Positions 25,408-34,189 of a DNA stretch of 64,000 nt are shown here, one piece after another (the first letter of the stretch is position 1; the number at the start of each line of letters is the position of its first letter). The notes below the pieces were generated by a model. The model did no database searches. It was not told the DNA's origin and saw only the letters and a program-made list of their open reading frames with translations. Both the position numbers and the translations under genes were made by a program. The stretch is from Venatoribacter pacificus (GTDB lineage Bacteria > Pseudomonadota > Gammaproteobacteria > Pseudomonadales > Oceanobacteraceae): assembly GCF_025318105.1 (NCBI RefSeq), contig NZ_JAOANI010000022.1:1-64000 (forward strand). Direction: 5' to 3'.

Positions 25408-26268
25408 CTATTCATTACCCGCCGTGTCTTTTAGTCGCGTGCGGATGTTCAACAGACTATCCAGCAACGCTACGAAAATTAGTAATGTGTACATGTAAGG
25501 CCCGAACAGCATCAGTGCCAGATACACCAGCAACATCCAGTTCGGACTGGCCTGTGATATTTTCACAACACCATGGAACAAAGCCAGACCCGCAATCATT
25601 AACGGCACCGTCAATACGGGCGTTAATCCTGCCAGATCGGGCTGCAACTGACCGGCTGTCAGACAAACCAACGTCGCCGGTAAGCTGAAAGCCAAAGGAA
25701 GGCGCAGCTGTTTAAACTCGGTGCCGAAGCCGCCGGGGTTATACAGTTCGCTTTGCCAGTAGCGTCCCAGTAACAGACACAAAATAAATACCAGCACATG
25801 CAGAGCGGCAAGCACTCCATTGATCATCGGGGCTATCAGGGGTTGCAGATGGGCCAGCAATTCCGGCTGATCTTTTAACGCCCCGCTGACGGCGGTTTCA
25901 CTGCTGGCCACAACCTGAGGCAGAACCTCAGACAACAACAACGGCAACAACAGATACACCAGCACACCCAGACCACAGGCCAGCAGCATCGACCAATCAA
26001 GGCGGATACTGTAGCGCAGCAACGCTGCCATGGCGCTGGTGCCAATGGCAACGATTAAAGGGGTTGGATCGCCAATGGCGCTCCAGGCGATGGCCGGTAA
26101 AACCGCCCATAAAACCACCTGTCCCCCTTCACGAACACCCTGACGCAGGACAACCAACGCCAGAATTGCTGCTCCGATCCAGAACAACAACGGCACAGCC
26201 AGACAACCACCAGCAGCAACAATTGCTTGCCAGCGACCGCTCATAGCCCATTTAGCCAGTGCTTTCAT
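25408..26268 (-). CDS. Polytopic membrane protein of the rpsR-rplI interval (DUF2232-like)
   Basis: 286 residues with about eight hydrophobic segments. Small polar loops include GVREGGQ, GDPTPL, SVRLD-like IRLDWS and LYNPGGFGTEFKQLRL. Its location between rpsR and rplI, its length and the GRYWQSELYNPGGFG motif agree with a membrane protein of unknown function that occupies the same place in Pseudomonas. It is probably co-transcribed with the ribosomal genes, with its product in the inner membrane. The role is unknown. Confidence 0.75.
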   Translation of the reverse strand: MKALAKWAMSGRWQAIVAAGGCLAVPLLFWIGAAILALVVLRQGVREGGQVVLWAVLPAIAWSAIGDPTPLIVAIGTSAMAALLRYSIRLDWSMLLACGLGVLVYLLLPLLLSEVLPQVVASSETAVSGALKDQPELLAHLQPLIAPMINGVLAALHVLVFILCLLLGRYWQSELYNPGGFGTEFKQLRLPLAFSLPATLVCLTAGQLQPDLAGLTPVLTVPLMIAGLALFHGVVKISQASPNWMLLVYLALMLFGPYMYTLLIFVALLDSLLNIRTRLKDTAGNE

Positions 26269-26301
26269 ATTACAGTCCTAAGTTATTACGCTGCCTTTTG
26301 C

Positions 26302-26451
26302 TCTGACTTCCTGGCGTAGCCGAGGAAGTCAGAACAAGGAAGAAATGGTCGAGAAGGCGGAGTTTACGTGTTGTAAAGATTCGCTTCGCTCCCCTGCGGG
26401 CCGCCTTTTCAGGCGTTCTGGTAAACCAGTGAGCACTTCGAGACCATTTCT
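26302..26451 (-). other. Structured intercistronic region between rpsR and the membrane-protein gene
   Basis: The 217-base gap 26269-26485 holds two structures. One is a perfect 11-bp hairpin (26302-26312 with 26323-26333). The other is a long-range helix pairing 26341-26350 with 26442-26451, with an inner helix 26362-26367 with 26421-26426 and a GC-rich centre. The two hairpins occupy most of the gap. No coding frame here has a family I recognise. Candidate mRNA element or processing site. Confidence 0.5.
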
Positions 26452-26485
26452 GACGCCGTTATGACGACGCAGGCAGGCAGAAAAC

Positions 26486-26716
26486 TTAGTTGTCGTGCTG
26501 ATCAGTGTACGGCAGCAGAGCGATGTAGCGCGCGCGCTTGATCGCAGTAGACAGCTGACGCTGATACTTTGCACGGGTACCAGTGATACGGCTTGGTACG
26601 ATTTTGCCAGTTTCAGTGATGTAGCCTTTCAGAGTATCCAGATCTTTGTAATCGATCTGGCTTACGCCTTCAGCAGTGAAACGGCAGAACTTACGACGAC
26701 GGAAAAAACGTGCCAT
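26486..26716 (-). CDS. rpsR: Ribosomal protein bS18
   Basis: 76 residues, the normal length. Starts MARFFRRRKFCRFTAEG and carries the signature IDYKDLDTLKGYITETGKIV, RITGTRAKYQRQLSTAIKRAR and LLPYTD. It binds bS6 on the 30S platform. It begins 15 bp after rpsF, in the same operon. Confidence 0.98.
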   Translation of the reverse strand: MARFFRRRKFCRFTAEGVSQIDYKDLDTLKGYITETGKIVPSRITGTRAKYQRQLSTAIKRARYIALLPYTDQHDN

Positions 26717-26731
26717 GACTCAAATCCTCTC

Positions 26732-27163
26732 TTATTCAGCGTTATCGTCAGAATCATTCTCGTCAGCGTCATCCGCTTCTTCAGCAGCGCTTTCAGATTC
26801 TTCAGCGCGTGGCTCGGAACGACGACGATCTTCGCGGCTTTCAGCTGCTTTGATCGGAGAGATTTCGGTGATGGCTTCATCACAACGGATCACCATGTTA
26901 CGCAGAACAGCGTCGTTGTAACGGAAGTTGGTGGTCAGTTCGTCCAGAACTTCCTGAGTACATTCAACGTTCATCAGGATGTAGTGGGCTTTATGCACGT
27001 CGTTGATCGGGTAAGCCAGGTGACGACGGCCCCAATCTTCGAAACGGTGAATTTTGCCGTTAGCGGCTTCGATTGAGTTAGTGTAACGCTCAACCATCGC
27101 AGGTACCTGCTCGCTTTGATCTGGGTGAACCAGAAAAACGATTTCGTAGTGACGCATTGTCAA
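26732..27163 (-). CDS. rpsF: Ribosomal protein bS6
   Basis: 143 residues. The core MRHYEIVFLVHPDQSEQV (after the first two residues), YTNSIEAANGKIHRFEDWGRR shortened here, HYILMNVECTQEVLDELTTNFRYNDAVLR and MVIRCDEAITE are typical. The C-terminal ~35 residues are Glu/Asp-rich (ESESAAEEADDADENDSDDNAE, given only as its character here), a tail that in E. coli bS6 is glutamylated. It partners bS18. First gene of the ribosomal block; a candidate promoter lies ~95 bp upstream. The start is ATG at 27161-27163 or two codons later. Confidence 0.97.
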   Translation of the reverse strand: MTMRHYEIVFLVHPDQSEQVPAMVERYTNSIEAANGKIHRFEDWGRRHLAYPINDVHKAHYILMNVECTQEVLDELTTNFRYNDAVLRNMVIRCDEAITEISPIKAAESREDRRRSEPRAEESESAAEEADDADENDSDDNAE

Positions 27164-27256
27164 CTCCTTATGGGTTGCCAGCCTTCCGGCCCATCCGGTA
27201 AGGCAAGGAGTCCGTTGTTCGCCCGAGGGCCAATATACGGATAAAAAGGAGCGCGG

Positions 27257-27285
27257 AGTCTATCAGAGGTCTGATGGCGGATCAA
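27257..27285 (-). promoter_or_regulatory. rpsF: Candidate sigma-70 promoter of the rpsF operon
   Basis: On the minus strand TTGATC (27280-27285) and TAGACT (27257-27262) are spaced by 17 bases, each a 4-of-6 match. The predicted start would leave a leader of about 90 nt before rpsF. That leader includes a GC-rich inverted segment (CCGGATGGGCCGG) and could carry the autoregulatory bS6:bS18 site known in other bacteria, but I cannot confirm the motif. Confidence 0.4.
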
Positions 27286-27318
27286 TCTTTGCACAACCCC
27301 CTGTGCCCACCGTTATAG

Positions 27319-27335
27319 CTGAACCGCGACTGAAT
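27319..27335 (-). promoter_or_regulatory. Direct-repeat box facing the rpsF side (PhoP-type candidate)
   Basis: On the minus strand ATTCAG-TCGCG-GTTCAG, the same 11-bp-step repeat as at 27351, 34205 and 34249. A TATAAC hexamer follows after one base, so here the box would cover a promoter rather than sit at activator distance. Its orientation makes it a divergent partner of the box at 27351. Confidence 0.4.
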
Positions 27336-27350
27336 CATTCACCGTCTTAT

Positions 27351-27385
27351 GGTTCACCACGGGTTCAGTGGCTGCTTTCTATACT
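27351..27385 (+). promoter_or_regulatory. Direct-repeat box and -10 of the peptidase-barrel gene (PhoP-type candidate)
   Basis: GGTTCA-CCACG-GGTTCA (27351-27367) is a direct repeat with an 11-bp step. A strong -10, TATACT (27380-27385), begins 12 bases after the repeat. OmpR/PhoB-family regulators typically bind such repeats just ahead of the -10 in place of a -35. The same box and distance occur at 34249-34281 and, on the other strand, at 34190-34222. Confidence 0.55.
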
Positions 27386-27412
27386 GCCGCGGTTTTTAAC
27401 GGAGACTGTTGC

Positions 27413-30385
27413 ATGACCACCCTGCCCCTGACTTTATTACCTGCTGACAATCAAAACCCACTCGCATCACAGCCATTCATGTGCCGCAAACACTTGCTGG
27501 CCAGCGTGATCAGCCTGCTGCTGGCTGGTCCGGCCATGATTCTGCCTACAGCAGTGCATGCCGAAAATCCGATGGCTGTCAGCCCGGACCTGCCCGGTAT
27601 GGAATGGCAGACATTCAGCAGCGAGCACTTTTACTTTCATTTTATCCCGGCCCATAAAGTACATGCTGAACGGGCAGCGGTGATTGCCGAACGGGCCTGG
27701 AGCGAACTGACGCAGGATTTTAACTGGACTCCCAAAGACCGCGTTCATGTAGTGCTGACCGACGATTTTGACTACTCCAACGGCTGGGCACATCCGGAGC
27801 CGTTTAATCAGATCCGGCTTTTTTTAAGCCCACCGGATGGCAACAGTACCCTGGAAGCCTATGACGACTGGCTGAATCTGCTTATTACCCACGAGCTGAC
27901 GCATATCATTCATGTTGATATGGCTCGCGGCATTCCGGCGCTAGTGCGGAAGGTACTGGGACGCAATCCACTGACCTTTCCCAATGCCTATACTCCGGGC
28001 TTTATGATCGAGGGGCTGGCGGTTTATAAAGAAACAAGCGCAGCTCAGGGTTATGGCCGCGGCCAAAGCACCACCTACGGCATGATGATGCGTATGGAGG
28101 TGATTAACGGTATCGACGATTTATCTCAGGCAGTGGTTACCCTGCGTGACTGGCCTTTAGGTAAGCATTACCTGTACGGCTACTACTACTGGCAGTTTAT
28201 CGCCGACACTTATGGCGATGACAAAATCCGCGATTACCTGAATGAATACTCGCACAATATTATTCCGTTCTTTTTCCAGAACTATGAAGCGCGCAAAGTC
28301 TTCGGCAAAAGCCATGAAGTTTTATGGCAGGAGTTTAAAGTCTGGCTGCAGCAGCGCTTTGCTCCACAAATTGCGGAACTGCAGAAAACCGCTGACACCC
28401 ATGTACAGGCTATCAGCAACGAAGGTTTATCCATCGATGCGGCCGCCAGCGATGGTAAAAATTACTATTACCTGCGCGAGAACGGTAAAGACCGCAACAG
28501 CCTGGTTAAAGTCCGCGCCACCAGCAACACAAGCGAAAATCCGGTCAGCGAAGTATTACTGCAAACCACCGGCATGCTCAGTCTGGATGTCAGTACCCAG
28601 GGCGATATTGCCTATACCCGTATTACCGACCGTGCCGACCTGCGCGGCTGGAGTGATATTTTTATTATGCGCAACGGTGGCGAACAGCGCCTGACCAGCA
28701 ATCAGCGTTATCGTGCCGTACGCTGGATGCCAAACGCAGCCGACCCGCAACAACCCTATTTAATAGCCAAACGTATTCAGGCCGGTATCAGCCAGCTGGA
28801 TATGCTGGATAAAAACGGACAATTTATCCGCACCCTGTGGCAGGGAACGCTGGATGATGTGCTCAGCGATTACGCCATATCCCATGACGGTAAAAAAATC
28901 GTTGCCAGCATAAAAAGAGCACAGCAAGGATGGAATCTTGAATTACTGAAAACTGATGATGAACAACCGCGCTGGCAGCCGCTGACCAACACCCGTGCCA
29001 ACGAAGGCAGTCCGAACTTCAGCCACGATGATCAGCATATTATTTTCAGCGCCGATTACAGCAGCATTAAAGGTGTCGACTTAACCAGCGCAGATGCCAC
29101 CTATAATATCTTCAGTCTGAATATGACCAGCGGAGAGGTCACTCAGCTGACCCATGTATTAGGCGGCGCAGTACAACCGGTTCTGGTCGGCGAAGATATT
29201 TATTTTCAGAGCTATCAGGCCCGTGGTTTCAGCCACGTACGCCTGCCGGCTGCCGAGCGTAAACCGCTGGCGGTATTGCTGCTGTCCGAGCTGCAGAGCC
29301 AGTACGATTATGCCCCGCTGTATAATCAGCCACAGACTCATAGCGAAGCCGAAGAATACAGCCCCTGGTCGAGCCTGATGCCGCAACAGTGGTTGCCTGT
29401 GTACTCAGGCAACGAAGAACATAATGCCATCGGACTGAGCACTTCTGGCCAGGATGCTCTCGGACGGCATGATTACAGCAGCACGCTGTTTGTTGATACA
29501 GAAAACGATATAGCCAGCGGTAATCTGATGTATTCCTACAATAATCAGTGGCAACTGTTGGCGCAGCGTAAGCACAGTTATTACCTCGATGATAATGACA
29601 GATTGCAGCGCATCCGCCGCGATGACACGGTAGAACTGGCCCGTACTAACATCGTCGATTTTCTGGAAAATAAACTGCAGTTAAGCGCCGGTATTAACCG
29701 CAGCCACGAATACGATATTCCTGCCGATGATTTACTGCGGCTGGAAAACAGCCGCCATAATTCGCTTGTCGGTGCCCGTCTGGATTTTGATAACCGTGAG
29801 ATGTACAGCCAGTCAATTTCTGTCAGCTGGGGAACCCAGGCGACTCTGCTGTGGGAATCGAATGACTATCTCGACAGCGATTACAATGGCGACATCATCA
29901 ACGCCAGTATCAGCCACTTTATTGATTTGCCCGGCAATCAGGTACTGGCTCTGCACAGCAGCGGCGCTTATGGCTTTGAGCAACCGGAACCCTTTGAACT
30001 GGGTGGTGAAGAAGGTGTTCTGGAGCAGTCATTATTTGGCCGTGATCAGTGGGCACTGCGGGGCTATCAGGAGAACGTACAGCAGGGTAACCGCATACAG
30101 ACCAACAGCCTTGAATACCGCTTTCCATTGGCCAACATTGAGCGTGGCTGGAATTTATTACCCATTGGTCTTGGCAGTATTAACGCCAATATCTTTGCCG
30201 ATCATGGTGCCGCCTGGCAGAAAGGTGAGCGCTCACATTATCTCACCAGCGCCGGTGTGGAACTGATGACAGAGGTTGTTTTGCTGTACGGTTTTGCTCT
30301 GCCGGTACGCCTTGGATACGCCCATGGTTTTGATAAATATGAAGGTGGTGACCGTACTTACCTGCAGGTGAATTACCAGTTCTGA
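27413..30385 (+). CDS. Outer-membrane protein with MA-type metallopeptidase, beta-propeller and beta-barrel parts
   Basis: 990 residues from the ATG at 27413 with an ACGGAGA ribosome site, just after the predicted transcription start. A long signal region ends near PTAVHAENP. Residues ~60-330 form a gluzincin peptidase: LNLLITHELTHIIHVD has the zinc motif HELTH, and FMIEGLAVYKE supplies the second Glu ligand. Residues ~340-640 have TolB/PD40-like propeller blades (GDIAYTRITDRADLRGWSD, NEGSPNFSHDDQHIIFSADY). The last ~330 residues are beta-strand rich and end in TYLQVNYQF, the outer-membrane assembly signal with terminal Phe, so a barrel is likely. The likely site is the outer membrane, with the peptidase in the periplasm or outside. 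The substrate is unknown. Confidence 0.75.
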   Translation: MTTLPLTLLPADNQNPLASQPFMCRKHLLASVISLLLAGPAMILPTAVHAENPMAVSPDLPGMEWQTFSSEHFYFHFIPAHKVHAERAAVIAERAWSELTQDFNWTPKDRVHVVLTDDFDYSNGWAHPEPFNQIRLFLSPPDGNSTLEAYDDWLNLLITHELTHIIHVDMARGIPALVRKVLGRNPLTFPNAYTPGFMIEGLAVYKETSAAQGYGRGQSTTYGMMMRMEVINGIDDLSQAVVTLRDWPLGKHYLYGYYYWQFIADTYGDDKIRDYLNEYSHNIIPFFFQNYEARKVFGKSHEVLWQEFKVWLQQRFAPQIAELQKTADTHVQAISNEGLSIDAAASDGKNYYYLRENGKDRNSLVKVRATSNTSENPVSEVLLQTTGMLSLDVSTQGDIAYTRITDRADLRGWSDIFIMRNGGEQRLTSNQRYRAVRWMPNAADPQQPYLIAKRIQAGISQLDMLDKNGQFIRTLWQGTLDDVLSDYAISHDGKKIVASIKRAQQGWNLELLKTDDEQPRWQPLTNTRANEGSPNFSHDDQHIIFSADYSSIKGVDLTSADATYNIFSLNMTSGEVTQLTHVLGGAVQPVLVGEDIYFQSYQARGFSHVRLPAAERKPLAVLLLSELQSQYDYAPLYNQPQTHSEAEEYSPWSSLMPQQWLPVYSGNEEHNAIGLSTSGQDALGRHDYSSTLFVDTENDIASGNLMYSYNNQWQLLAQRKHSYYLDDNDRLQRIRRDDTVELARTNIVDFLENKLQLSAGINRSHEYDIPADDLLRLENSRHNSLVGARLDFDNREMYSQSISVSWGTQATLLWESNDYLDSDYNGDIINASISHFIDLPGNQVLALHSSGAYGFEQPEPFELGGEEGVLEQSLFGRDQWALRGYQENVQQGNRIQTNSLEYRFPLANIERGWNLLPIGLGSINANIFADHGAAWQKGERSHYLTSAGVELMTEVVLLYGFALPVRLGYAHGFDKYEGGDRTYLQVNYQF

Positions 30386-30414
30386 TACGGTTTAAAGTAT
30401 CTGAACCATAAAAC

Positions 30415-30815
30415 CGCTCGTGCCGAAAGGCTCGCTGCTTCCTTCGACACGATCGTCCCTCGCTGCTCAGGACGAACGGAATAAAGTCGAAATACGCACG
30501 ATATTCAAATAAAACCCGATCACCCTGAGCGCGAAGCAGTCGAAGGGTCGGCAAGCTCAAGAGAACAGGCACTTCGACAAGCTCAGTGCGAACGGTATTT
30601 ATATAATCCGCTCATCTAGTCGGTCTCGTCGGCCCTGAACTTGTAGAAGGGAGCTCGTCGAAGGAAGCGCGAAGCAGTCGAAGGGCAGCATTTAAACCCG
30701 TTCATCCTGAGCGCGAAGCAGTCGAAGGATAGGCTTCCTTCGACACGCTCGTCCCTCGCTGCTCAGGACGAACGAGTTTTAAATTCTCCGCTCAGGACGA
30801 ACGGAATAAAGTCGC
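30415..30815. repeat. REP-like repeat cluster B
   Basis: Inverted and direct copies of the CTTCGAC...GCTCAGGACGAACGG family fill the space between the convergent peptidase-barrel gene and the lipoprotein gene. Variants include CTGAGCGCGAAGCAGTCGAA and ACACGCTCGTCCCTCGCTG. No gene is supported in 30386-30844. Confidence 0.9.
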
Positions 30816-30844
30816 TGTACGCACGATAAATAAAACCCGATCAC

Positions 30845-31189
30845 TTACTCCGCCGGTTGCGAACAGCGGGTTTCCACCGACCAGGGCGAGTACAGCGTGA
30901 CCCAATTAAAAACCGGTGCAACACTGGCTAATGCGCCGCTGATTAAACCCGTGGTAACGCCGTTAGAAAAGCTGAACTCCACCGTGACCTTACTCCAGGG
31001 TTTACCCTGGCATTCACGATATAAATTCACTGGCGGGCTGATTTCGATCATGCCGTCGATGGTGGTGTCATGCCATTGAGTGCGCAGCGGCTCGGCGGGT
31101 TGGCGGTTGCTGCTCAGGTCGTGGGTAAAATGAATCGTGCTGCAGGCCGACAATACACAACAGGCCAGTATGAGAAATAACTTAGCCAC
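30845..31189 (-). CDS. Bor-like small lipoprotein
   Basis: 114 residues. A signal peptide with lipobox (CVLSAC, Cys16) predicts a lipoprotein. The mature part has NLYRECQGKPWSKVTVEFSFSNG and ends VTLYSPWSVETRCSQPAE, which follows the Bor pattern (a paired-Cys body with LYxPxxVxxxC near the end). It resembles its upstream neighbour and may be a paralogue. The two genes overlap by 8 bases, so translation is coupled. The role of Bor-type lipoproteins outside lambda lysogens is not clear. It is last in the PepSY-regulator-kinase operon. Confidence 0.6.
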   Translation of the reverse strand: MAKLFLILACCVLSACSTIHFTHDLSSNRQPAEPLRTQWHDTTIDGMIEISPPVNLYRECQGKPWSKVTVEFSFSNGVTTGLISGALASVAPVFNWVTLYSPWSVETRCSQPAE

Positions 31190-31541
31190 CGCGATTCTCC
31201 TCTGCCGGATGCTCGCACCACACTTTGGCGGTGCGCGGCGTATAAATCAGCAGCGTCAGCATGCTCTGCAACCAGTCAGACAAACTGGTGATCGCCTGCA
31301 TTTGCATCACCCGCCGCTCACCACAAACCACACTGGTGTTCACCTCGTGCTCACCAATAATACCAGCCAGATAAAATGTTTTGCTCGACTGATAATCCGG
31401 TGGTGAAGTGTCTTTTTCGCCGCCATAAGGACGAATGGTGACACTGGAGCAGGCTGTCAGAAACAGCAACCCCACCAGCACAGACAAGCGCATAACGCTG
31501 ATATTGCGCCATGCCCTGTATCGGATTAATCCCTTGTTCAT
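31182..31541 (-). CDS. Bor-family lipoprotein
   Basis: 119 residues from the ATG at 31539-31541 with a TGAGGTG site; the open frame extends further but into the kinase gene. A lipobox (LLFLTACSS) near residue 30 is followed by the Bor fold pattern: SSKTFYLAGIIGEHEVNTSVVCGE, then MQAITSLSDWLQSMLTLLIYTPRTAKVWCE. This matches lambda Bor in its FxVSGI, CGG and GIYTPxEARVYC blocks. In lambda, Bor aids serum survival. Here it lies directly after the sensor kinase gene, whose last 8 bases come just after it on the plus-strand map, so the three genes seem to be one transcript. Confidence 0.75.
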   Translation of the reverse strand: MNKGLIRYRAWRNISVMRLSVLVGLLFLTACSSVTIRPYGGEKDTSPPDYQSSKTFYLAGIIGEHEVNTSVVCGERRVMQMQAITSLSDWLQSMLTLLIYTPRTAKVWCEHPAEENRGG

Positions 31542-31548
31542 CGACACC

Positions 31549-32898
31549 TCAGAGAGCTCCCTGATTTTCAAACTCCAAAATAAAACAGGCTCCACCCAAC
31601 AACGACTCGCGAATGCCGAGGCGGGCGTCATACAATGCCAGAATACCACTGACCAGCGCCAGCCCGAGTCCCTGCCCAGCGGTCATGGTATCCAGGCGCA
31701 CACCACGCTGCAGAATATGCTCATGCTGTTCGTCAGCAACTCCGGGGCCATCGTCCTCGACGCAGAGCTGCCAACCGGATGATGTATTATGCGCACTGAT
31801 CAGCACCTGCCGGTGACCATATTTACAGGCATTATCCAGCAGATTACCGATAATCTCGGTCAGATCGTTATCATCACCCAGAAAAAAGACGTCATCATCA
31901 ACAACCAGCTCTAACGTCAGCTGTTTATCGGCGTACACCTTTTTCATAACCCCCAGCAACGATTCTGCTATCGGTTTTACCGCCACTTTCTGCAGGCTGA
32001 AACTTTGCGCCTGACTGACCGCACGCTGCAGCTGAAAACGAATACGCTCACTCATCGTATTAATCTGCCGCTCCAGCTCCTGCCGGTCGTCATCGCTGAG
32101 CTGCGGCTGATGCACCATGCCACTCATGACCGCCAGCGGGGTTTTCAGGCTGTGCGATAAATCGGCCAGCATATTACGGTAGCGTTCACGCTGTGCCCGT
32201 TCGCTCTGCAGCAGCTGATTCAGGTTAGTGGTCAACGGCTGTAACTCGCGCGGATACTCACCGGTTAAGTCGGCCTGCTCACCACGCTGTAATTTCTCCA
32301 GGTCATGGCTCACCCGCCTTAGCGGCGCCAGACCCCAGCGTAAAATCAGTAACTGCATAATAATCAACAGTACTGCAAAGGTAACCAGCGCATAGTCCAT
32401 GCTGTTGCGATAGTTCACCAATTGCTGATTAAAATCCGTCAGATTTTCTATCATCAACAGATTAAATTGGGGATTGTCGTTACCAGCAGCTCCCCAGTTA
32501 ACCCCCAAACGGGCAATCATATATTCTTCGTTCTGCATATGCGCAAAACTGTAACGCCATTCTCCGGGCGCTGCGGCAAGACCACTGACTGGCGGTAAAT
32601 TCCTGGCCGATAACGAGCGCCAGACAACCGTGTCATTGGCGTCCAGAATCTTGGCATACAAACCAGAGCCTGCCGTATTAAAACGCTCTTCCGGTAAATA
32701 ATCCGGCACCCAGAGCTTACCCGAACGATAATCCGCCAGCGCCAATAACGAATAACCGTGCAACCGCAACCGCTCCTGCAAGCCGTTTACCTGCGCATAA
32801 TAAAACGACTGATACAGCCATACGCCAATACCCAGCATCAGTAATGCCAGCAGCAGCGTGGTAAACAGCATCAGCCGCGCGCGCAGCGAATTCAGCAT
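31549..32898 (-). CDS. PhoQ-like sensor histidine kinase
   Basis: 449 residues. Two membrane spans (about 9-30 and 168-190) enclose a ~135-residue periplasmic sensor. A HAMP-like linker precedes the HisKA box LADLSHSLKTPLAVM with the phospho-acceptor His at about 249. The ATPase part has EIIGNLLDNACKYG (N box), VEDDGPGV (G1) and GQGLGLAL (G2). The short kinase core and sensor size match the PhoQ-type kinases of marine gammaproteobacteria. Its gene overlaps the response-regulator gene by 7 bases. The signal sensed is not readable; PhoQ relatives sense divalent cations, acid or cationic peptides. Confidence 0.88.
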   Translation of the reverse strand: MLNSLRARLMLFTTLLLALLMLGIGVWLYQSFYYAQVNGLQERLRLHGYSLLALADYRSGKLWVPDYLPEERFNTAGSGLYAKILDANDTVVWRSLSARNLPPVSGLAAAPGEWRYSFAHMQNEEYMIARLGVNWGAAGNDNPQFNLLMIENLTDFNQQLVNYRNSMDYALVTFAVLLIIMQLLILRWGLAPLRRVSHDLEKLQRGEQADLTGEYPRELQPLTTNLNQLLQSERAQRERYRNMLADLSHSLKTPLAVMSGMVHQPQLSDDDRQELERQINTMSERIRFQLQRAVSQAQSFSLQKVAVKPIAESLLGVMKKVYADKQLTLELVVDDDVFFLGDDNDLTEIIGNLLDNACKYGHRQVLISAHNTSSGWQLCVEDDGPGVADEQHEHILQRGVRLDTMTAGQGLGLALVSGILALYDARLGIRESLLGGACFILEFENQGAL

Positions 32899-33572
32899 CC
32901 GCTGTTTTCCGCAATAAACTGATAACCCCGGCCACGCAGAGTAACAATCGGACTAAAGCCATCCGCCTGAGCCAGTTTTTTTCGCAACCGGCCAATCAGC
33001 ACTTCAATCACATTGCTGTCACGGTCAAAATCCTGGGCATACAGATAATCGGTCAGGGTGTTTTTGGAAATTACCTCACTGCTGTGGCGCAGCATATATT
33101 CCAGAATTTTGTATTCAAAGGCCGTTAATTCCAGACGATTTCCCGCCAGCAGCACCTGCTGACTCTGCACATCCAGCTCCAGCGGACCAGCCCTGAGTAC
33201 GGCACTGTGGCCGGTAATACGGCGTAATAATGCCCGGCTGCGCGCAATGAGCTCTTCGATATGAAACGGCTTTTCCAGATAATCATCCGCCCCGGCTTCC
33301 AGCCCTTCTACTTTTGCTTTCCAACCGCCTCTGGCCGTCAGAATCAGCAGCGGAAAAGCACAGCCATCTTTACGCAGACGACGTATCAGCTCGATGCCAT
33401 CAATTTTGGGCAGGCCCAGATCAATAATGGCCATATCGTAGGGATATTCACTGGCCTGAAAATAACCTTCCAAGCCATCGGCGGCCAGCTGACACTGAAA
33501 GCCGGCTTTATCCAGACCTTCAGCCAGCTGGCTGCGCAGATTCGCGTCGTCTTCCACAATCAGGATTTTCAT
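32892..33572 (-). CDS. PhoP-like OmpR-family response regulator
   Basis: 226 residues. Receiver domain with acidic pair EDD (7-9), phospho-acceptor Asp51 in AIIDLGLPKIDG, Thr in LLILTARGG and Lys in YLEKPF. The C-terminal winged helix includes LELTAFEYKILEYMLRHSSEVISK and SNVIEVLIGRLRKKL, then VTLRGRGYQF. It is the partner of the kinase encoded after it and overlaps the PepSY gene by 4 bases. A direct-repeat box upstream of this operon could be its own binding site. Confidence 0.93.
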   Translation of the reverse strand: MKILIVEDDANLRSQLAEGLDKAGFQCQLAADGLEGYFQASEYPYDMAIIDLGLPKIDGIELIRRLRKDGCAFPLLILTARGGWKAKVEGLEAGADDYLEKPFHIEELIARSRALLRRITGHSAVLRAGPLELDVQSQQVLLAGNRLELTAFEYKILEYMLRHSSEVISKNTLTDYLYAQDFDRDSNVIEVLIGRLRKKLAQADGFSPIVTLRGRGYQFIAENSGC

Positions 33573-34150
33573 CGCTGTTCTCCTTGTGCTTTGTTCTGCC
33601 GTGCCGGAGCGGTATCAGTTACAGGGGGAGTGCTATCCAGCAACGTGCCGTCAATCGCATGCATGTAATAACTGGCGATGTTGCCTTTACTGCCAAGCAG
33701 CTTAATCAGATAAAACGGTGGCGGGCCGGGCTCAAAATGAATGCGCAGAATTTCACCCGGATACAACAAGCGCAGTAAGCGCCCGGCTTCCTGCGGAGAA
33801 ATAGCATTAGCCGGAGGATTAACCTGATGAGAAAACACATCCTGTGGCGGTAACGCAGGCGGTTCGGCCGTGGTCGGCTTGCCCTGAATTTTACGTTCAA
33901 CCCAACGGTTAAACGGAGTGAACACCTCTTCAACCCATTCGGTTTTTGGATTGATGGTTTCTTCAACCCAATCGGATTCTTGTGCCGCAGGCTCTGCTGT
34001 CTGCTCATTCTGTCCGTCCTGCCCGGCAGCCACCGGCAATGCCAGACCCGACAACAGTACAACGGCCGACAGAACAGCCCGTGCTTTTACCGCTGACGGA
34101 GACATCCGGACACTGAACAAACGCTGCAGCGACAAGAAAGAGATGATCAA
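33569..34150 (-). CDS. PepSY-like periplasmic protein of the PhoPQ-like operon
   Basis: 193 residues from a TTG at 34148-34150, which has an AGGTAA site and fits a predicted transcript start near 34183; an ATG at 34105 is the other choice. A hydrophobic export segment (AVLSAVVLLSGLALPVAAG) leads to an acidic/Gln-rich linker with the repeated WVEE motif, then a C-terminal PepSY-like fold: SPQEAGRLLRLLYPGEILRIHFEP and FYLIKLLGSKGNIASYYMHAIDGTLL. PepSY proteins often precede two-component genes and may modulate the kinase. That role here is inference. Confidence 0.65.
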   Translation of the reverse strand: MIISFLSLQRLFSVRMSPSAVKARAVLSAVVLLSGLALPVAAGQDGQNEQTAEPAAQESDWVEETINPKTEWVEEVFTPFNRWVERKIQGKPTTAEPPALPPQDVFSHQVNPPANAISPQEAGRLLRLLYPGEILRIHFEPGPPPFYLIKLLGSKGNIASYYMHAIDGTLLDSTPPVTDTAPARQNKAQGEQR

Positions 34151-34189
34151 GAATGTGTTACCTGTAATCAGTATTCGGGCAATTTAAAC

